Below the pieces are notes generated by a model. It was not told the DNA's origin. It was given only the letters and a program-made list of their open reading frames with translations, and searched no databases. DNA of 64,000 nucleotides. Origin: Ceratorhiza oryzae-sativae (Eukaryota > Basidiomycota > Agaricomycetes > Cantharellales > Ceratobasidiaceae). The DNA is taken from NCBI GenBank assembly GCA_030998015.1, contig JARWMV010000066.1, forward strand, positions 1 through 64,000, in the 5' to 3' direction. The position numbers and the translations under genes are program-made. Below are positions 41,587 to 52,421 of this stretch, piece by piece; position 1 is the first letter of the stretch, and each line of letters starts with the position of its first letter.

Positions 41587-42577
41587 CGCAGCCTCTACTA
41601 ATACGAAACCAGAGAGCCCCGTCGACCCGGTAACAGTCCCGCCAGCGATGTCTTCGAGCCACAAGCCAAGCTACTTGAGCAAGAAGTCGCTCGATGTTCC
41701 CGCTCTGAAGAGCGACGGATCTAATTACACGGCATGGAAATTTCGTCAGCAAATGGTCCTACGCCTACGAGGCCTAGAGGACATCGTTCTCGGAGTCGAG
41801 AAACCCCCGGCTGAACTCACCGATGCCGATGCCAAAGACAAATCAAGGTCGAGCGAATATACTGAATCCCTAGCCGAGTGGCTAAAACGCGATCAAGAGG
41901 CTCTCGCCCAGATCGCATTGGCGATGGAAGATGAGGCGCTAGCCGATATCGTCGAGGCCGAAACATCGCAAGAGGCATGGACGCGAGTCGTCGAAAGGTG
42001 GGAAGGGAAGGGAGCTCAATCGATATCCTTCCTGTACCACCAACTAGTCAATACGAAGATCGAAGAAGATCATGACATTACCGCGGGTATAAATTCCCTC
42101 CGTACGATCGCTTCGAAGATGAAAACACTAGGCGAACCGATTAGCGACTCTATGCTCGCTCAAATTATAATGAATGCGTTACCTCCATCGTATGCCGTCG
42201 TCAGCACGGTCATCCAGACGTCGAATCAATCGGGTTCAATTACCTCCGATTTAGTTATAAAGGCCGCATTAGCCGAGGAAGAGCGTCGCAAGAAGGGTCT
42301 TGGACTCACCGCGATGTTCACGAGCATTGCCAAGGGCAAAACTGCGACGTCGAAGGCCAAGGAACAGCAGTCCAGGCAGAGCCCTAAGACCTGTTCCAAT
42401 TGCGGCAAGCCCGGACACTTAAGGGCTAAATGCTGGGCGAAAGGAGGTGGTGCAGGGGCCAAGGACCGTTCCAAAAGCGGCAGTCGCCGAAAGATAAAGG
42501 GAAAGACAGGGAGAAACCCAAATCCGGTGATGCGAAACCAAAAGTCGAATCAGCGCAGATCGCGACGACATTTGTAG
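41579..42577 (+). pseudogene. Gag of the copia element
   Basis: 332 codons from the ATG inside the primer site. UBN2-type copia Gag (LKSDGSNYTAWKFRQQMVLRL; a W..L...Y......SI...Y pattern) and a CCHC zinc knuckle CSNCGKPGHLRAKC (about 42391-42432). A frameshift near 42470 moves the protein into the next frame before the protease. Confidence 0.85.
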
Positions 42578-43233
42578 CTACGGACGACGTACCAGAGATA
42601 CCGACGCTATATGCGCTACCCGTAGTCGATGAAGAGACAGCCGCGCACTATTGGCTGATCGACTCAGGGGCATCTCGTCACATGACCCCTCAGCGCGAAT
42701 GGTTTTCGATTTACCGGTCCCTTGTACCTCCGGTCCCGGTTCGAGTCGGCGACGGAACCAAGATATATGCGGTCGGCATTGGCCGGATCCTAGTCACGCT
42801 TCGTAATCGTAAGGGTCATGAGACCGATGCATACATGGAATCAGTGCTGCACGTACCCGATCTAAACGCGAGCCTGATGTCGGTGACCCAGCTCAATGAG
42901 AAGCACATGAACGTTTTATTCCAGAGGGGTATCGGCGCGATTATGATCAGTCAGGATGGTCGAGGCGACGAAATAGGATGGGCGAAGCAGTCAGGGCAAC
43001 TCTACAAGGTTCAAGCGAAAATTACACACACCGATTCTACCGCGCATACGGCCTTCGTAGAGCCAGACAGCAAAAATAACGATAGCGATTTACATGCCCA
43101 AGAATTCGTCGCATATACCGCGAGTACAGTTGCGCGAGCAGACCTACCTACCTGGCACCGCCGATTTGGTCACCTAAACTACGAATATGTGCTAGATATG
43201 GTGAGGAAAGGCGCGGTTGAAGGATGGATATAG
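42430..43233 (+). pseudogene. Protease and pre-integrase region of the copia element
   Basis: Protease active site HYWLIDSGASRHM (about 42646-42684), then the conserved GAG-pre-integrase segment TWHRRFGHLNYEYVLDMV (about 43151-43205). It overlaps the integrase frame by about 10 nt at 43224-43233, a further shift. Confidence 0.85.
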
Positions 43234-43984
43234 TGGGAAACCGCTCACCTCCCAAGTCGAAATGCGGCCCATGCCTCCAGGGGAAGCATACACGCGCACC
43301 TTTTCCACCGTCCCAATCTCGTACCTCTGAGGTACTCGAGCTTATGCACAGCGATCTACACGGCCCCTTACCCGTTCAAGCGATCGGAGGATTCCGATAT
43401 TTCGCCGTCACGATTGATGATAAGTCCCGCAAGATATTCGTGCATTTATTGCGCAACAAGAGCGATTACGCGGGTCAATTCAAGGACCTCAAAGCGTCAA
43501 TCGAGAATCTTACGGGAAGGCAAATTAAACACTTACGGACGGATGGTGGTGGCGAGTACGGGTCAAACGCCTTCGAGGCTTTCTTGCGAGCGGAAGGAAT
43601 CCAGCACCAAAAGACCGAAGCAGATTCGTCGGCCAGTGTAATGGCGTAGCCGAGCGAGCGATACGTACCCTAAACGATTGTCAGCGCGCGATGCGATTCG
43701 ACGCGCATTTACCCGAGAAATATTGGGGTTACGCAATCTTACATGCGGCTCACCTGTGGAACGTAACGCCGAAGAAACGCCTAGATGGCCGAACGCCGAG
43801 TGAAGCATTTAGCGGCAAGATCCCAAATGTATCGGGATTACGTACGTTGGATGCAAGGCCTGGGCTCGTGTGCCAGACAATATGCGCACGAAACTCCAAG
43901 CGCGCTCAATCGAGTGCATATACCTCGGATTCGCTCCTAATAGGAAGGCGCACGTGCTTGCTCAGCGCGGTACCGGTCGCATAA
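43224..43984 (+). pseudogene. Integrase of the copia element
   Basis: Zinc-binding Cys pair CGPCLQGKHTRAPF, catalytic LELMHSDLHGPL, LRTDGGGEYGS and, after a shift near 43630, QCNGVAERAIRTLN with the third acidic residue. The 43691-43984 frame carries the integrase C-terminus (HLWNVTPKKRLDGRTPSEAF). A stop and more shifts follow before RT. Confidence 0.83.
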
Positions 43985-44213
43985 TCACCTCACGTGATGT
44001 TAGTCTTTGACGAAGGGCTGGACAATCGGCAGCGTGTGGTTATCGAGGATCATGATGAAAGCCCAACCGATGACGATGAGAATAAATCGGATGAATTACC
44101 ACCCATTCAGATAGAAATTCACTCACCCGAATCATCCGATATAACCACTCGAATCGTCAGAACCCGCGCATATACCCGATGAACCAGAAGCCTTACCTTC
44201 CGAGAGCCCGGAC

Positions 44214-45302
44214 TTGGAGCCTGAAGATCAGGAAATAGTTTTTTTACAGCCAGATCCGCCGCCGGTGCGTCGATCCACGCGCGAACGAAGAGCACCAGAA
44301 CGGTATGGAGCGCAAGTGGGCGCCTTAGCGCATACAGACGGACGAGAGGACGAAGAGGCACTTACTGCGATAATAGAATCGCCGCCTCAGACGTTCGATG
44401 CCATGCGTCGTCCAGACGCGAATCTATGGCTTGAAGCGATGACAGAAGAGCTGAAATCGATCGAGCAGCACGAAGTATGGACGCTCGTGAGCCGTCCTAT
44501 CGACAAAAATGTCGTTAAATGCCGATGGGTTTTCGACTACAAGCGTGGAGCTGATGGCGAGATCGTTCGCTACAAGGCTCGATTAGTCGCGAAGGGCTTT
44601 TCTCAGCGCCCTGGAGTCGATTTTGTCGAAATTTCGTCACCCGTCGCTGCTGCTGACTCCTTACGGACACTCTTAAGCATCGTAGCCGCTCTAGACCTCG
44701 AGCTTCACCAAATCGACGTTAAAACAGCCTTTTTACATGGGGATCTCGACGAGGAGATTTATATGGAGCAACCTCCAGGCTTTGTCGAAGGCCTAGAATC
44801 TGTCTGGAAGCTCAACAAGGCGATTTACGGTCTCAAACAGGCGGCGCGAGCCTTCTATATGCGTCTCAAGAAAATCCTTGAAGATATAGGATTTAAACGA
44901 TGCGATACGGATCACTCTGTATTCTGGCTACACGATGGTGACGAAGTAGCGATTATACTTAGCCATGTGGACGATATGCTACTCGCTGGATCGTCTACAG
45001 AAATCCTCAATAAGGTTAAGGCTAAAATCGCTGAATCACTTGAAATCGTTGATCTAGGCGAGGCCAAAATGTTCGTAGGCATCAACGAAATTGAGCGCGA
45101 TCGCAGCGCTGGAACTCTCAAGATCTCTCAGCGCCGTTATATCAACGATATTCTTGCTCGCTTCAATATGTCCGACTGTAAATCATGCGAAACTCCGATG
45201 GCCGAATCTCCCAATCTACCAAAGCTCGAAGCGCCATCAATCGATCGGAACTGCTACCAGCAGCTCATCGGGTCTCTTATGTATGCTATGATTTCTACCT
45301 GA
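44214..45302 (+). pseudogene. Reverse transcriptase of the copia element
   Basis: 362 codons. RRSTRERRAPERYG linker, RT motifs WVFDYKRGADGEIVRYKARL, IDVKTAFLHGDLDEEIYMEQP, YGLKQAARAFY and the catalytic HVDDMLLAG (about 44966-44992), then MFVGINEIER and YINDILARF. TGA at 45300-45302 interrupts ISTRPDIAYATG-like sequence (CGA to TGA). Confidence 0.9.
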
Positions 45303-45910
45303 CCCGACATCGCATATGCTACTGGTATACTCACGCAACATGCGATGAATCCTGGTGAAGAACACTGGAACTCCGGCAAATGAGTTCTCCGCTATCTCAA
45401 AGGTACTATGGACTTAGGCATTGTCTATAATTGCTTTTGCGATTTAAATCTACTTGGATATGTCAACGCTGATTATGCCAGTGATAAGCATACAAGCCGT
45501 TCGACTACCAGCTGGGTGTTCTTACATGCCGTGGCGTAATTGCTTACTCATCTCGGAAACAGCCGACTATTTCCCTATCAAGTACCGAAGCCGAATATGT
45601 CGCCGATGCTAGTGCCGGACGCGAACTTTTATGGATTCGCCAATTTTTATCCGAACTTGGTTTTCTCTCTGAGGGCGCTACTCCCTTATTCTCGGACAAC
45701 CAGTCTGCTATGGCCCTAGCTAAGAATCCCGTCAATCATCAGACAACGAAGCATATACGCGTCAAGTATCATTTTATTCGCGAAGTGATCGCTCTGAAAG
45801 AACTCGACCTGCAATATATACCTACAGAGAAACAGCTCGCGGATGCGCTTACTAAGCCCCTAGGACGCCTCAAGTTTACTCGCTTTGTGTCTGCGATGGG
45901 AATGGTGTGA
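45303..45910 (+). pseudogene. RNase H of the copia element
   Basis: Continues PDIAYATG, TGA near 45381, VLRYLKGT, DYASDKHTSRS (Asp), then after a shift near 45535 SLSSTEAEYVA (Glu), LFSDNQSAMALAKNP (Asp) and KHIRVKYHFIREVI...QLADALTKPLG, ending at TGA 45910. This is the classical end of a copia pol. Confidence 0.85.
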
Positions 45911-45961
45911 AATTCTATTCTTTTCTTTATCCGTACATTCACGCATAGGATTGAGTGGGCG

Positions 45962-46253
45962 TGTTGAATTTACAATCATATGCGTGTATGTATGCGCATA
46001 TTTGTTTCTGTTTCGTATCCCCCCTCTCTGATATCATGCGCGAGTTCGCGGGAATCCCCCTTCTTCTTCCTTAGTTCTCTACCTTCGTAGTTGAGCTAAG
46101 GTATCGTATTTTCTTTCTTTTCTCATGTATTCTATTCACACTGTACTCTATAGTACGATTTGTATCTTAGGTACAGTATATACAGTTCTCTACCTTCGTA
46201 GTTGAGCTAAGTACGATTTGTATCTTAGCCACAAGTTACCTCCCTGCGTGAGA
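45962..46253 (+). repeat. 3' LTR of the copia element
   Basis: 292 bp with the same sequence as 41283-41574 in my line-by-line reading, followed by TSD CAATT. Confidence 0.93.
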
Positions 46254-46258
46254 CAATT

Positions 46259-48212
46259 TATCCCATTTCCACTTGACACTCTTCTTTAAGAGATTAAATA
46301 ATGGAGCTACTATCCAAGTATAATATGGAATATAACTTGAAAAGTAGGTCATCATTCCTAAGAATGTTTGTAATGTAGGTATATCCTTAGGTTCCTCTAA
46401 TTGTAGAATGCCTTCCACTTTCTCCTTATGGGTAGACATGCCAAGTCTGGACACCTTTTGTCCTAAAAGGAGCAGAGATTGATATCCAAGGTGGCATTTA
46501 CCAGGAGAAAGAGTCAATCCAGAGTCTGCAATGGCCTTTAATACTTTGTCTAAATGCTCACAGTGGTCTTCAAATGACTTGCTGTATATCACAATGTCAT
46601 CTATATATACTAGAGCAAATATCCATAAGAATGGGGCCAAAACATCAGTCATAACCCTTTGGAATACTGGAGGTCCATTTCTCCATCCAAAAGGCATTCT
46701 TCTGAATTGAAAGTGTCCTCTGTGACATCTAAATGCTGTCTTAGGCCTATCCTCATCCTTTATCTGGAGTTGAGTAAAGCCTGCTAGAGCATCTAGAGTA
46801 CTGAGATATTGGGCTCCTTCAAGTGAATGAAGGATGTCTTGTTGCCTAGGTAGAGGGTATTCATCTGGTATAGCTACTGCATTAAGCTTCCTGTAATCAA
46901 TGCACAAGCGAGGCTTATTATTCCGCCATACTACAAGCACTGGGAAGCCCCAAGGGCTCTTAGATTCCTCAATTACACCTAAGCGCAACCAATCATCTAT
47001 TTGCTTGTCTATAGCAGCCTTAGCTTCTTCACTTGGCCTGTAAGGAGTTAAAGCAATTTCCTTTGTACCTGGTCTGAGATTAATCTCTACCCTGGCTGGG
47101 TAATTACCAAGTCTGCCATCTAATCCAAAAGCTTCAAAGTTCTTCTTCACCACCTTTTGCAAGCTTTTCTTCTGATCTGGAGTCAAATTGTCTCCCCAAT
47201 GTACTTCTGCCAAGAGTCTTTCCCTAGGGACTGGCTCTGGGTCAGGCAGTTCAGCAGTTTTAGGGCCTCCCTCTGGCTGCTTTGAGAGTTCAATCTCTTC
47301 AGCAGTAGGAGAAGGTATTTTGACTTCCTTCATAAGAGTATTTGTTAGATGTGCCTTGGCTTCTCCTGCCTTCCTAAGTTTTTCAGGCAAGTCTTTTCTT
47401 TGTCCAATGCAATCTTGGGGTCCTGCATATATCCTATGACAAGTCCTTTGGGTAAATGCACTGGCCTCTGAGAAAAGTTGGTCTGTAGTTCAGTAGGACA
47501 TTCCATGAGTTCCATTATTACTTTCTAGACTACCTTCAATAAAACCTTCTTGCTGTCCTTCCTGGAATTCAACTAGAATAGGCACTTGTGTAATGAATTC
47601 AGCCTTTAAAAATACATCCCTAGCTAATTTAACAGGGGTAGCACCTTCAGGCCCTTTCTTTAAGGCTTTCTTCTTAGAAGATTTTTTCCTGTGAAAGGCT
47701 CTTCTCTCTGGGTTTGTCTTGAAGTCTGGTCTAGTGTAAACTTGAAATACATTTCCAGCTTCATCCAATCTTGGTTCAGTTTCTAATTCAATTACTTCAG
47801 CAGACCTACCAGAGTTGCCAAAGAGTATTCTGCTAGGAGAGGAAAGACGATCTAAAGAGATTCTATATTGGTTAGAAAAGTCATTACCCAGAATGAAAGG
47901 TACTTTCATTCCTTTCACTACATAGGCTTCTACCTGCATCTTTACAGGTCCATCCTTAGTAGGGAAGGTTAAGTCTAATACTACATATCCTGTAATACTA
48001 GTTTTACCAGTCACTTGAATAAGATTTATCTTTTGGCCAGATTTCTCTTTAGGAGGTTGTTTCAAGCTAGTCAGAAAATTATAGCTAATCAGGGTAATAT
48101 CAGAGCCTGAGTCAACAGTAATTTCTGTTAAGCCTTCTTCATTCCCTACCCTAGCCATAGCTACTGTAGGTCTAGTTCCCAAGAAATGAGTTCCTGAAGG
48201 ACGTTCCATCAC
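46259..48212 (-). pseudogene. Protease and reverse transcriptase of element E
   Basis: 48212-47490 carries the protease (ITVDSGSDITLIS; FILGNDFSNQYRISL). 47390-46259 carries RT (LCIDYRKLNAVAIPDEYPLP; LDALAGFTQLQIKDEDRPKTAF; catalytic ALVYIDDIVIYSK; TFLGMMTYFSSYIPYY). A frameshift lies between 47490 and 47390. The copia element interrupts after KKSVKWKWDK. YIDD and the sequence of RT place E away from families A and B/C. Confidence 0.88.
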
Positions 48213-48414
48213 CTTTTTAAGAGTAATAGTTTTATCCTCAGGGATTGATTTAAGGTCAAGAGGCTCATTCCTGTAGATAATTGAATAGAAAATGATTTGG
48301 TAGCCATTGTTTGATTTGCTAATGCATTATAATTGTGTACTGCCTGTATATCCTGGTCATCTGCATTTACTCCCAAGTCCTCTGTCTCATTAGATTCAGA
48401 AGGCTGGGAATTAA

Positions 48415-48897
48415 TTAAAAATCCGAGTCAGAAGAAGAGCTAGAAGAATCAGATTCTTCCTCTTGGTCTTCAGATGGCTCAGTTTCAGATGATTCAGGAT
48501 CAGAATCATTGCAGGCAGCTTCATATTCAGCATAAGCAGTTTGTTCAGCTTCAGTAGTTTCAGCAAAATAAACTTGGACATTGTTAGCATTAGATTTATT
48601 ATGCTTGCACTCCTTGTCATAGTGCATAAGACTTCCACAATGAATACAGCCTCTCATTCCTCTAGCTTTAGGAGTCCCTTTCTTATGTTTGGAAACATTA
48701 GAATTGTCTGGAGGGAAGGGCCTCTTATAGCCTTTGAATTTATCAGGCTGCTTTGACTTGAACTTAGAGTTAGAAGAATTTACTGCATGAGCACTAGCTT
48801 TGTGACCATGCTTTTTCTGATGCTTTTCAGCCTTCAAAGCTTTGATCACTTCCTTGACTGTGTCATAGGTAGCTTGGTTGTTCATATGCAAGGCCAA
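48415..48897 (-). pseudogene. Nucleocapsid region of element E Gag
   Basis: 160 codons with a basic Lys-rich stretch, one CCHC knuckle CIHCGSLMHYDKEC (CX2CX4HX4C), and an acidic/serine tail (SSSSSSDSDF). It follows the Gag core after a frameshift near 48900-49047. Confidence 0.8.
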
Positions 48898-49047
48898 TCT
48901 TGCAATAAATCTTCTTGTTCCTTAATTCTAGTCACATAGGTGGACCAGTCTGCAATATCCTCATGGTTGACTATAGTTCTCCATTGTGTAGGAGCTGACC
49001 TAGCCACTTCAGCAATGATAGTGAGGTCATCCCAATCTTCAACCATG

Positions 49048-49407
49048 TCAAGCAGTTTCTTTTTGCGAAGTGCATACTGAACTGGTTTCTTTATTGTTGC
49101 CTGAATCCTTGAACCTGGCTGCCAAAGCTTTGTTCCTAGCCTTGGTAATCCAAGTAGGAGTCCGAAAGAAACTAATTAAGCAAGCTCTCATCTGATTCCA
49201 ATCTGTAGACATTCTAAGCCTTTGTTCCTCATTGAACTGATACCACCATTGTTTAGCATCTCCAGTGAACCTGAATGGGATAGTCAGGGTGAGTCTGTTG
49301 TTCTCATTTAAACCCATGGCTATATATCGACTAATTTGGTCTATCCATTCATATAATTCATCTGGATCACCATCATACTCTGGTATCACTTCAGGCTTGA
49401 GTTTCAT
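49048..49407 (-). pseudogene. Gag core of element E
   Basis: Retrotransposon Gag domain: [31 protein letters not shown] and a W..MR..LISFF segment. It is read in continuity with the collagen-like region just upstream (49410 onward). Confidence 0.8.
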
Positions 49408-49409
49408 GT

Positions 49410-49900
49410 CTAGATGAGGTCGATTATTTTGGTTGTTATTGTTACCATTTCCTCCAGCTCCTCTAGGGCCTTCTGGGCCTGGTGGACCTGGTGGACCTGG
49501 TGGACCTGGTGGACCATCTCTTCCATCCCTGCCATCCCTTCCAGGGGGACCTTGGTCTCCTGGACATCCTGGAGGGCCTTGAATCCAAGGATAAGGACCA
49601 TTAGGAGGATTTCCAGGGGGCCCTGGAGGTCCAGGTGGTCCTGGTGGTCCTGGTAGTCCTTGTGGCCTAGGAGTATTGGGTGGAATAGGTGGAATGGGAG
49701 GAACATGAGGAATATGTCCTCCTCCTTGCTGAGGGTAACTTTGACCTACTGGAGGGTTAGGTGGCCCCTGTCCTCCTCCTGGAGGATTAGGTGGACCTGC
49801 ACTTCCTCCTGAGAAATTCCTACCACTAGAGGCAGGAGGTCCAGTGGGAGGAGGTCCTGGTGGCCTCCTAGGTGGAGTAGAAGCCAGACCAGAGAACCTG
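49410..49900 (-). CDS. Collagen-like Gly-Pro-Pro segment of element E Gag
   Basis: On the minus strand the frame leading into the Gag core reads two blocks of Gly-X-Y triplets: [18 protein letters not shown] (about 49605-49660) and [20 protein letters not shown] (about 49470-49530), with CPGDQGPPG between, preceded by a Pro/Gly-rich stretch. In all about 75 residues are collagen-like. Triple helices could drive trimerisation; that is inference. The repeated GGTCCACCT units also make the DNA tandemly repetitive. Confidence 0.65.
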
Positions 49901-50820
49901 GTCCTAGATTTATCACAAAGGGTTGATAAGGATCAAACCTCTGAGTTCTAAATGTTTCAGCTTCAGTAGGTCTAGAGACTTGTGGCATATGTATGCTAGC
50001 ATCAGCAGGTAATTGTGACTGAGGTACTAATGGCTGGAAACCTAATAAGGTATTCCCTTCAGGACTATAAACTGGCATCTTTGAAGGATCTCCAGTCATA
50101 GTTACAGAAGGTCCAGTAGGCTCTCTAAAACCTTCAGCCCTATGATCTTCTGTAGGCCTACCTGCTTCAGCATCTGAAGTTCTATTAGAACTCCTATGCC
50201 TAGGTCTCCTAGCTTCTTCCTCAGAAGAGTCTTCTTCACTAGTAGTAACAATAAGGGGAACAGCTCCTTGAGGAACAGTCCCAGAGTCATCCCTTACTGG
50301 CCTAGAAGGGGTTATTGGCTCCCTAGGTGGGTAAGGAGATGCTGGTCTTCCAGTATACTGTTCCTGAGGAGGAAACTCTTCCTCAATAGTGACTGCATGA
50401 CCTTTGCTAAGTCGACCCCTAAAGGTTCCTTCTAATAGCATTGTCAAAGATTGACGGTCTAGCAGGTTTATTTACCAAGGGAGAGTCCTGGTCCTGATCA
50501 GTATCATCCTCATTTACTTCTCCAATAGTGGGTAAAGCTGAAGGACCAGCTTCAGTCACTTGAGCAGGAGGTAATAGAGGTTCTAGCACTCTTCCTGATT
50601 GCCTAGGACCTACTCCTATGCGTCTAGGATAGTCTTTCTCTACAGGAGTAAATGAAGTTCCTAGATAACTTTCCAAGTAAGTAGAAGGACCTCTAACTCC
50701 CAGAATGCGAGTAGCTTCTATTTGAGAAAATTCTGGAGTAAATAGAGCTTGTAGTCTCTTCTCACTTGGAGTCCTTATAGGAGTAATTGCACCTAAAGCT
50801 TCTGGTCTAGCTGGAGAACT
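49746..50820 (-). pseudogene. Disordered N-terminal Gag region of element E
   Basis: Two frames (50676-50419 and 50447-49746) encode Pro/Ser/Glu-rich, low-complexity protein (SEEDSSEEEARRPRHRSS) linking the 375-codon ORF to the collagen-like region. Frameshifts near 50820, 50440 and 49870 break it. Confidence 0.5.
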
Positions 50821-50822
50821 AG

Positions 50823-51950
50823 TTACAGGGCCAAGGAAGCTCCTTCCTGAGCCATAGCTGAAGTAGATGCAAATCCAGAAGGTTGAATTGCAGTCATGGT
50901 AGTATCCTCAGCAGAATCATCTGCTATCCTTGTGATATCTTCCACTTCCTGCTCTTCTATTTGAACTAGCTCCTCTCCACCACTCACTGGCTCATCTGGA
51001 TCCTCCTGAACTTCTAGAGGTTTGAATTCTAGACGACCAGTAGGAGATCTAATTGAGTCAATAGTGTGCTTAGGATGAGGGGCTGGAGCATATTCTGGAG
51101 TCTTGGATCTGCTTTCAGAATTTTCCCACATTATTTCATTGAGCTCCCTTTGCTTCCCTTTACCAAGGTCTTGCATAGCTTGGTGTTCAATAAAGAGGTA
51201 AGCCAAAAAGCGCTCAACTTCATCCCTGAATAATACACAAGCAACTTCATGCTGTTTCTTACTGAAAGCAAAATGCTTCCTAGTTTCAGGGAATGCAGGA
51301 ACATCTGGGTGAGGTATAGGATGCCTGCTCCTAACAGGGAGTAGTTGGGACTTGAAAGCAGAGAGCTTAGTCCTAAAACTCCTATGCCTGTTCAAGTCAA
51401 TGAACATGACAGGTTCTCCAGATGCAGACCAAGACCATTCTGGCCTAAATGTACATAAATAATCCAATTCTTGTAAGAGATCCTTGAAGAATTCTCTACA
51501 CCCAATGGATGGATATTTAATGTGCATTACATGGGGATGAGGGCGTTCATATATCTTCCTACCTACTGCTCTAACTAACCTTCTCCTCTCTGCTATCTCT
51601 GGATGCATCCTTGTTAGGTTTGTCATCCTAGTAGCAGCAGGTTGGTAAGTCAGATGCCTTTGCTCTCTAGGAGTAAGAGCAATATATGAACTAGATCCAT
51701 TAGGAGGGATGGGCAAATATTGTTCATAATCTACAGTATCTTGGTGATGATAACTATAGTCTGATTGTACATGCCTACCTCCTGCATCACTTCCTACCAT
51801 GGAATCTGATACATAAGGATCTTCAGGTGGTAATGGGTGATGTGTACTGTCCCAAAAACTTCCAGGGACATGCACAGACATATTTGAAGTACTGGCCATT
51901 ACAGTTCTTCTCCAATTCAAGATGAATTTGTACTTAGGAATAATTTTCAA
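50823..51950 (-). CDS. Unknown 375-aa ORF of element E (5' accessory)
   Basis: Open over 375 codons; an internal ATG at 51899 (MASTSNMS) is an alternative start. It has an N-terminal Ser/Pro/Tyr-rich part, then a folded-looking core with YERPHPHVMHIKYPSIGCRE and FFKDLLQELDYLCTFRPEW, and an acidic tail. At its stop the next Gag frame continues, so it may be the true Gag N-terminus joined by a frameshift. No known domain recognised. Confidence 0.55.
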   Translation of the reverse strand: MKIIPKYKFILNWRRTVMASTSNMSVHVPGSFWDSTHHPLPPEDPYVSDSMVGSDAGGRHVQSDYSYHHQDTVDYEQYLPIPPNGSSSYIALTPREQRHLTYQPAATRMTNLTRMHPEIAERRRLVRAVGRKIYERPHPHVMHIKYPSIGCREFFKDLLQELDYLCTFRPEWSWSASGEPVMFIDLNRHRSFRTKLSAFKSQLLPVRSRHPIPHPDVPAFPETRKHFAFSKKQHEVACVLFRDEVERFLAYLFIEHQAMQDLGKGKQRELNEIMWENSESRSKTPEYAPAPHPKHTIDSIRSPTGRLEFKPLEVQEDPDEPVSGGEELVQIEEQEVEDITRIADDSAEDTTMTAIQPSGFASTSAMAQEGASLAL

Positions 51951-52374
51951 AATAAGTTTCTGTCACAAATTGATAAATGGCTTGATAAACTGTATCCCAG
52001 TAGCTGGTATGGGGTGACCAGAAAGACCTAATAAATGTGTGTTGAACTTTTATTGGTTGTGGTTGATCAGGAAGATGTTGAATATAGACTTCAAATTCAA
52101 GTCCAGCACTTAGAGCACTTGATACTGAATTTATTGGAATATATGGCCTATAATTCCTAAAGGTAAATGTCAGAGTAATATGTGGGGGTGGACCACCAGT
52201 ACTACTATAACCTAAAACAGTAATTGTAGGGTTTGGGGCTTGAATCCAGACAGGATCTATCTCAAGAGCCCAAGATATGTTGTTGTATTCTGTGGTAAGA
52301 AAAGTATTTCTATACACAGAGTGGTCAAAATTGAGAAATTCCGTTTTGGGCAATAGATTGACCAAAAATGGCAA
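51934..52374 (-). CDS. Unknown 146-aa ORF of element E (first ORF)
   Basis: Begins 48 bp after the 5' LTR and overlaps the start of the 375-codon ORF by 17 bp in another frame. Aromatic, beta-rich composition (ITLTFTFRNYRPYIPI). No signal peptide. Unusual position for a Gypsy element, ahead of Gag. Unrecognised. Confidence 0.5.
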   Translation of the reverse strand: MPFLVNLLPKTEFLNFDHSVYRNTFLTTEYNNISWALEIDPVWIQAPNPTITVLGYSSTGGPPPHITLTFTFRNYRPYIPINSVSSALSAGLEFEVYIQHLPDQPQPIKVQHTFIRSFWSPHTSYWDTVYQAIYQFVTETYFENYS

Positions 52375-52400
52375 TGTTAGTTGATAGTTACTTGATGTAA

Positions 52401-52420
52401 GGACCTGGGTCGCTTCACCA
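52401..52420 (-). other. tRNA primer-binding site of element E
   Basis: In minus sense, one nt after the LTR, TGGTGAAGCGACCCAGGT is complementary to a tRNA 3' end of the form ...GGGTCGCTTCACCA. It is a conventional tRNA-primed site, unlike families A and B/C. I do not assign the tRNA. Confidence 0.7.
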
Positions 52421-52421
52421 A

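Larger units (their letters stand above)
41283..46253 (+). mobile_element. Ty1/copia element inserted in element E
   Basis: TSD CAATT (41278-41282, 46254-46258). Two LTRs of 292 bp (41283-41574 and 45962-46253) that I find identical by eye. Domain order gag, protease, integrase, RT, RNase H is that of Ty1/copia. CpG-rich, unlike the surrounding element E. Despite identical LTRs, pol has frameshifts (near 42470, 43630, 45535) and TGA stops (near 45301 and 45381). Confidence 0.95.

Noticed and set aside
49414..49656. Trp-rich plus-strand repeat protein ([10 protein letters not shown])
   Set aside because: Antisense of the Gly-Pro-Pro collagen-like codons of element E Gag.
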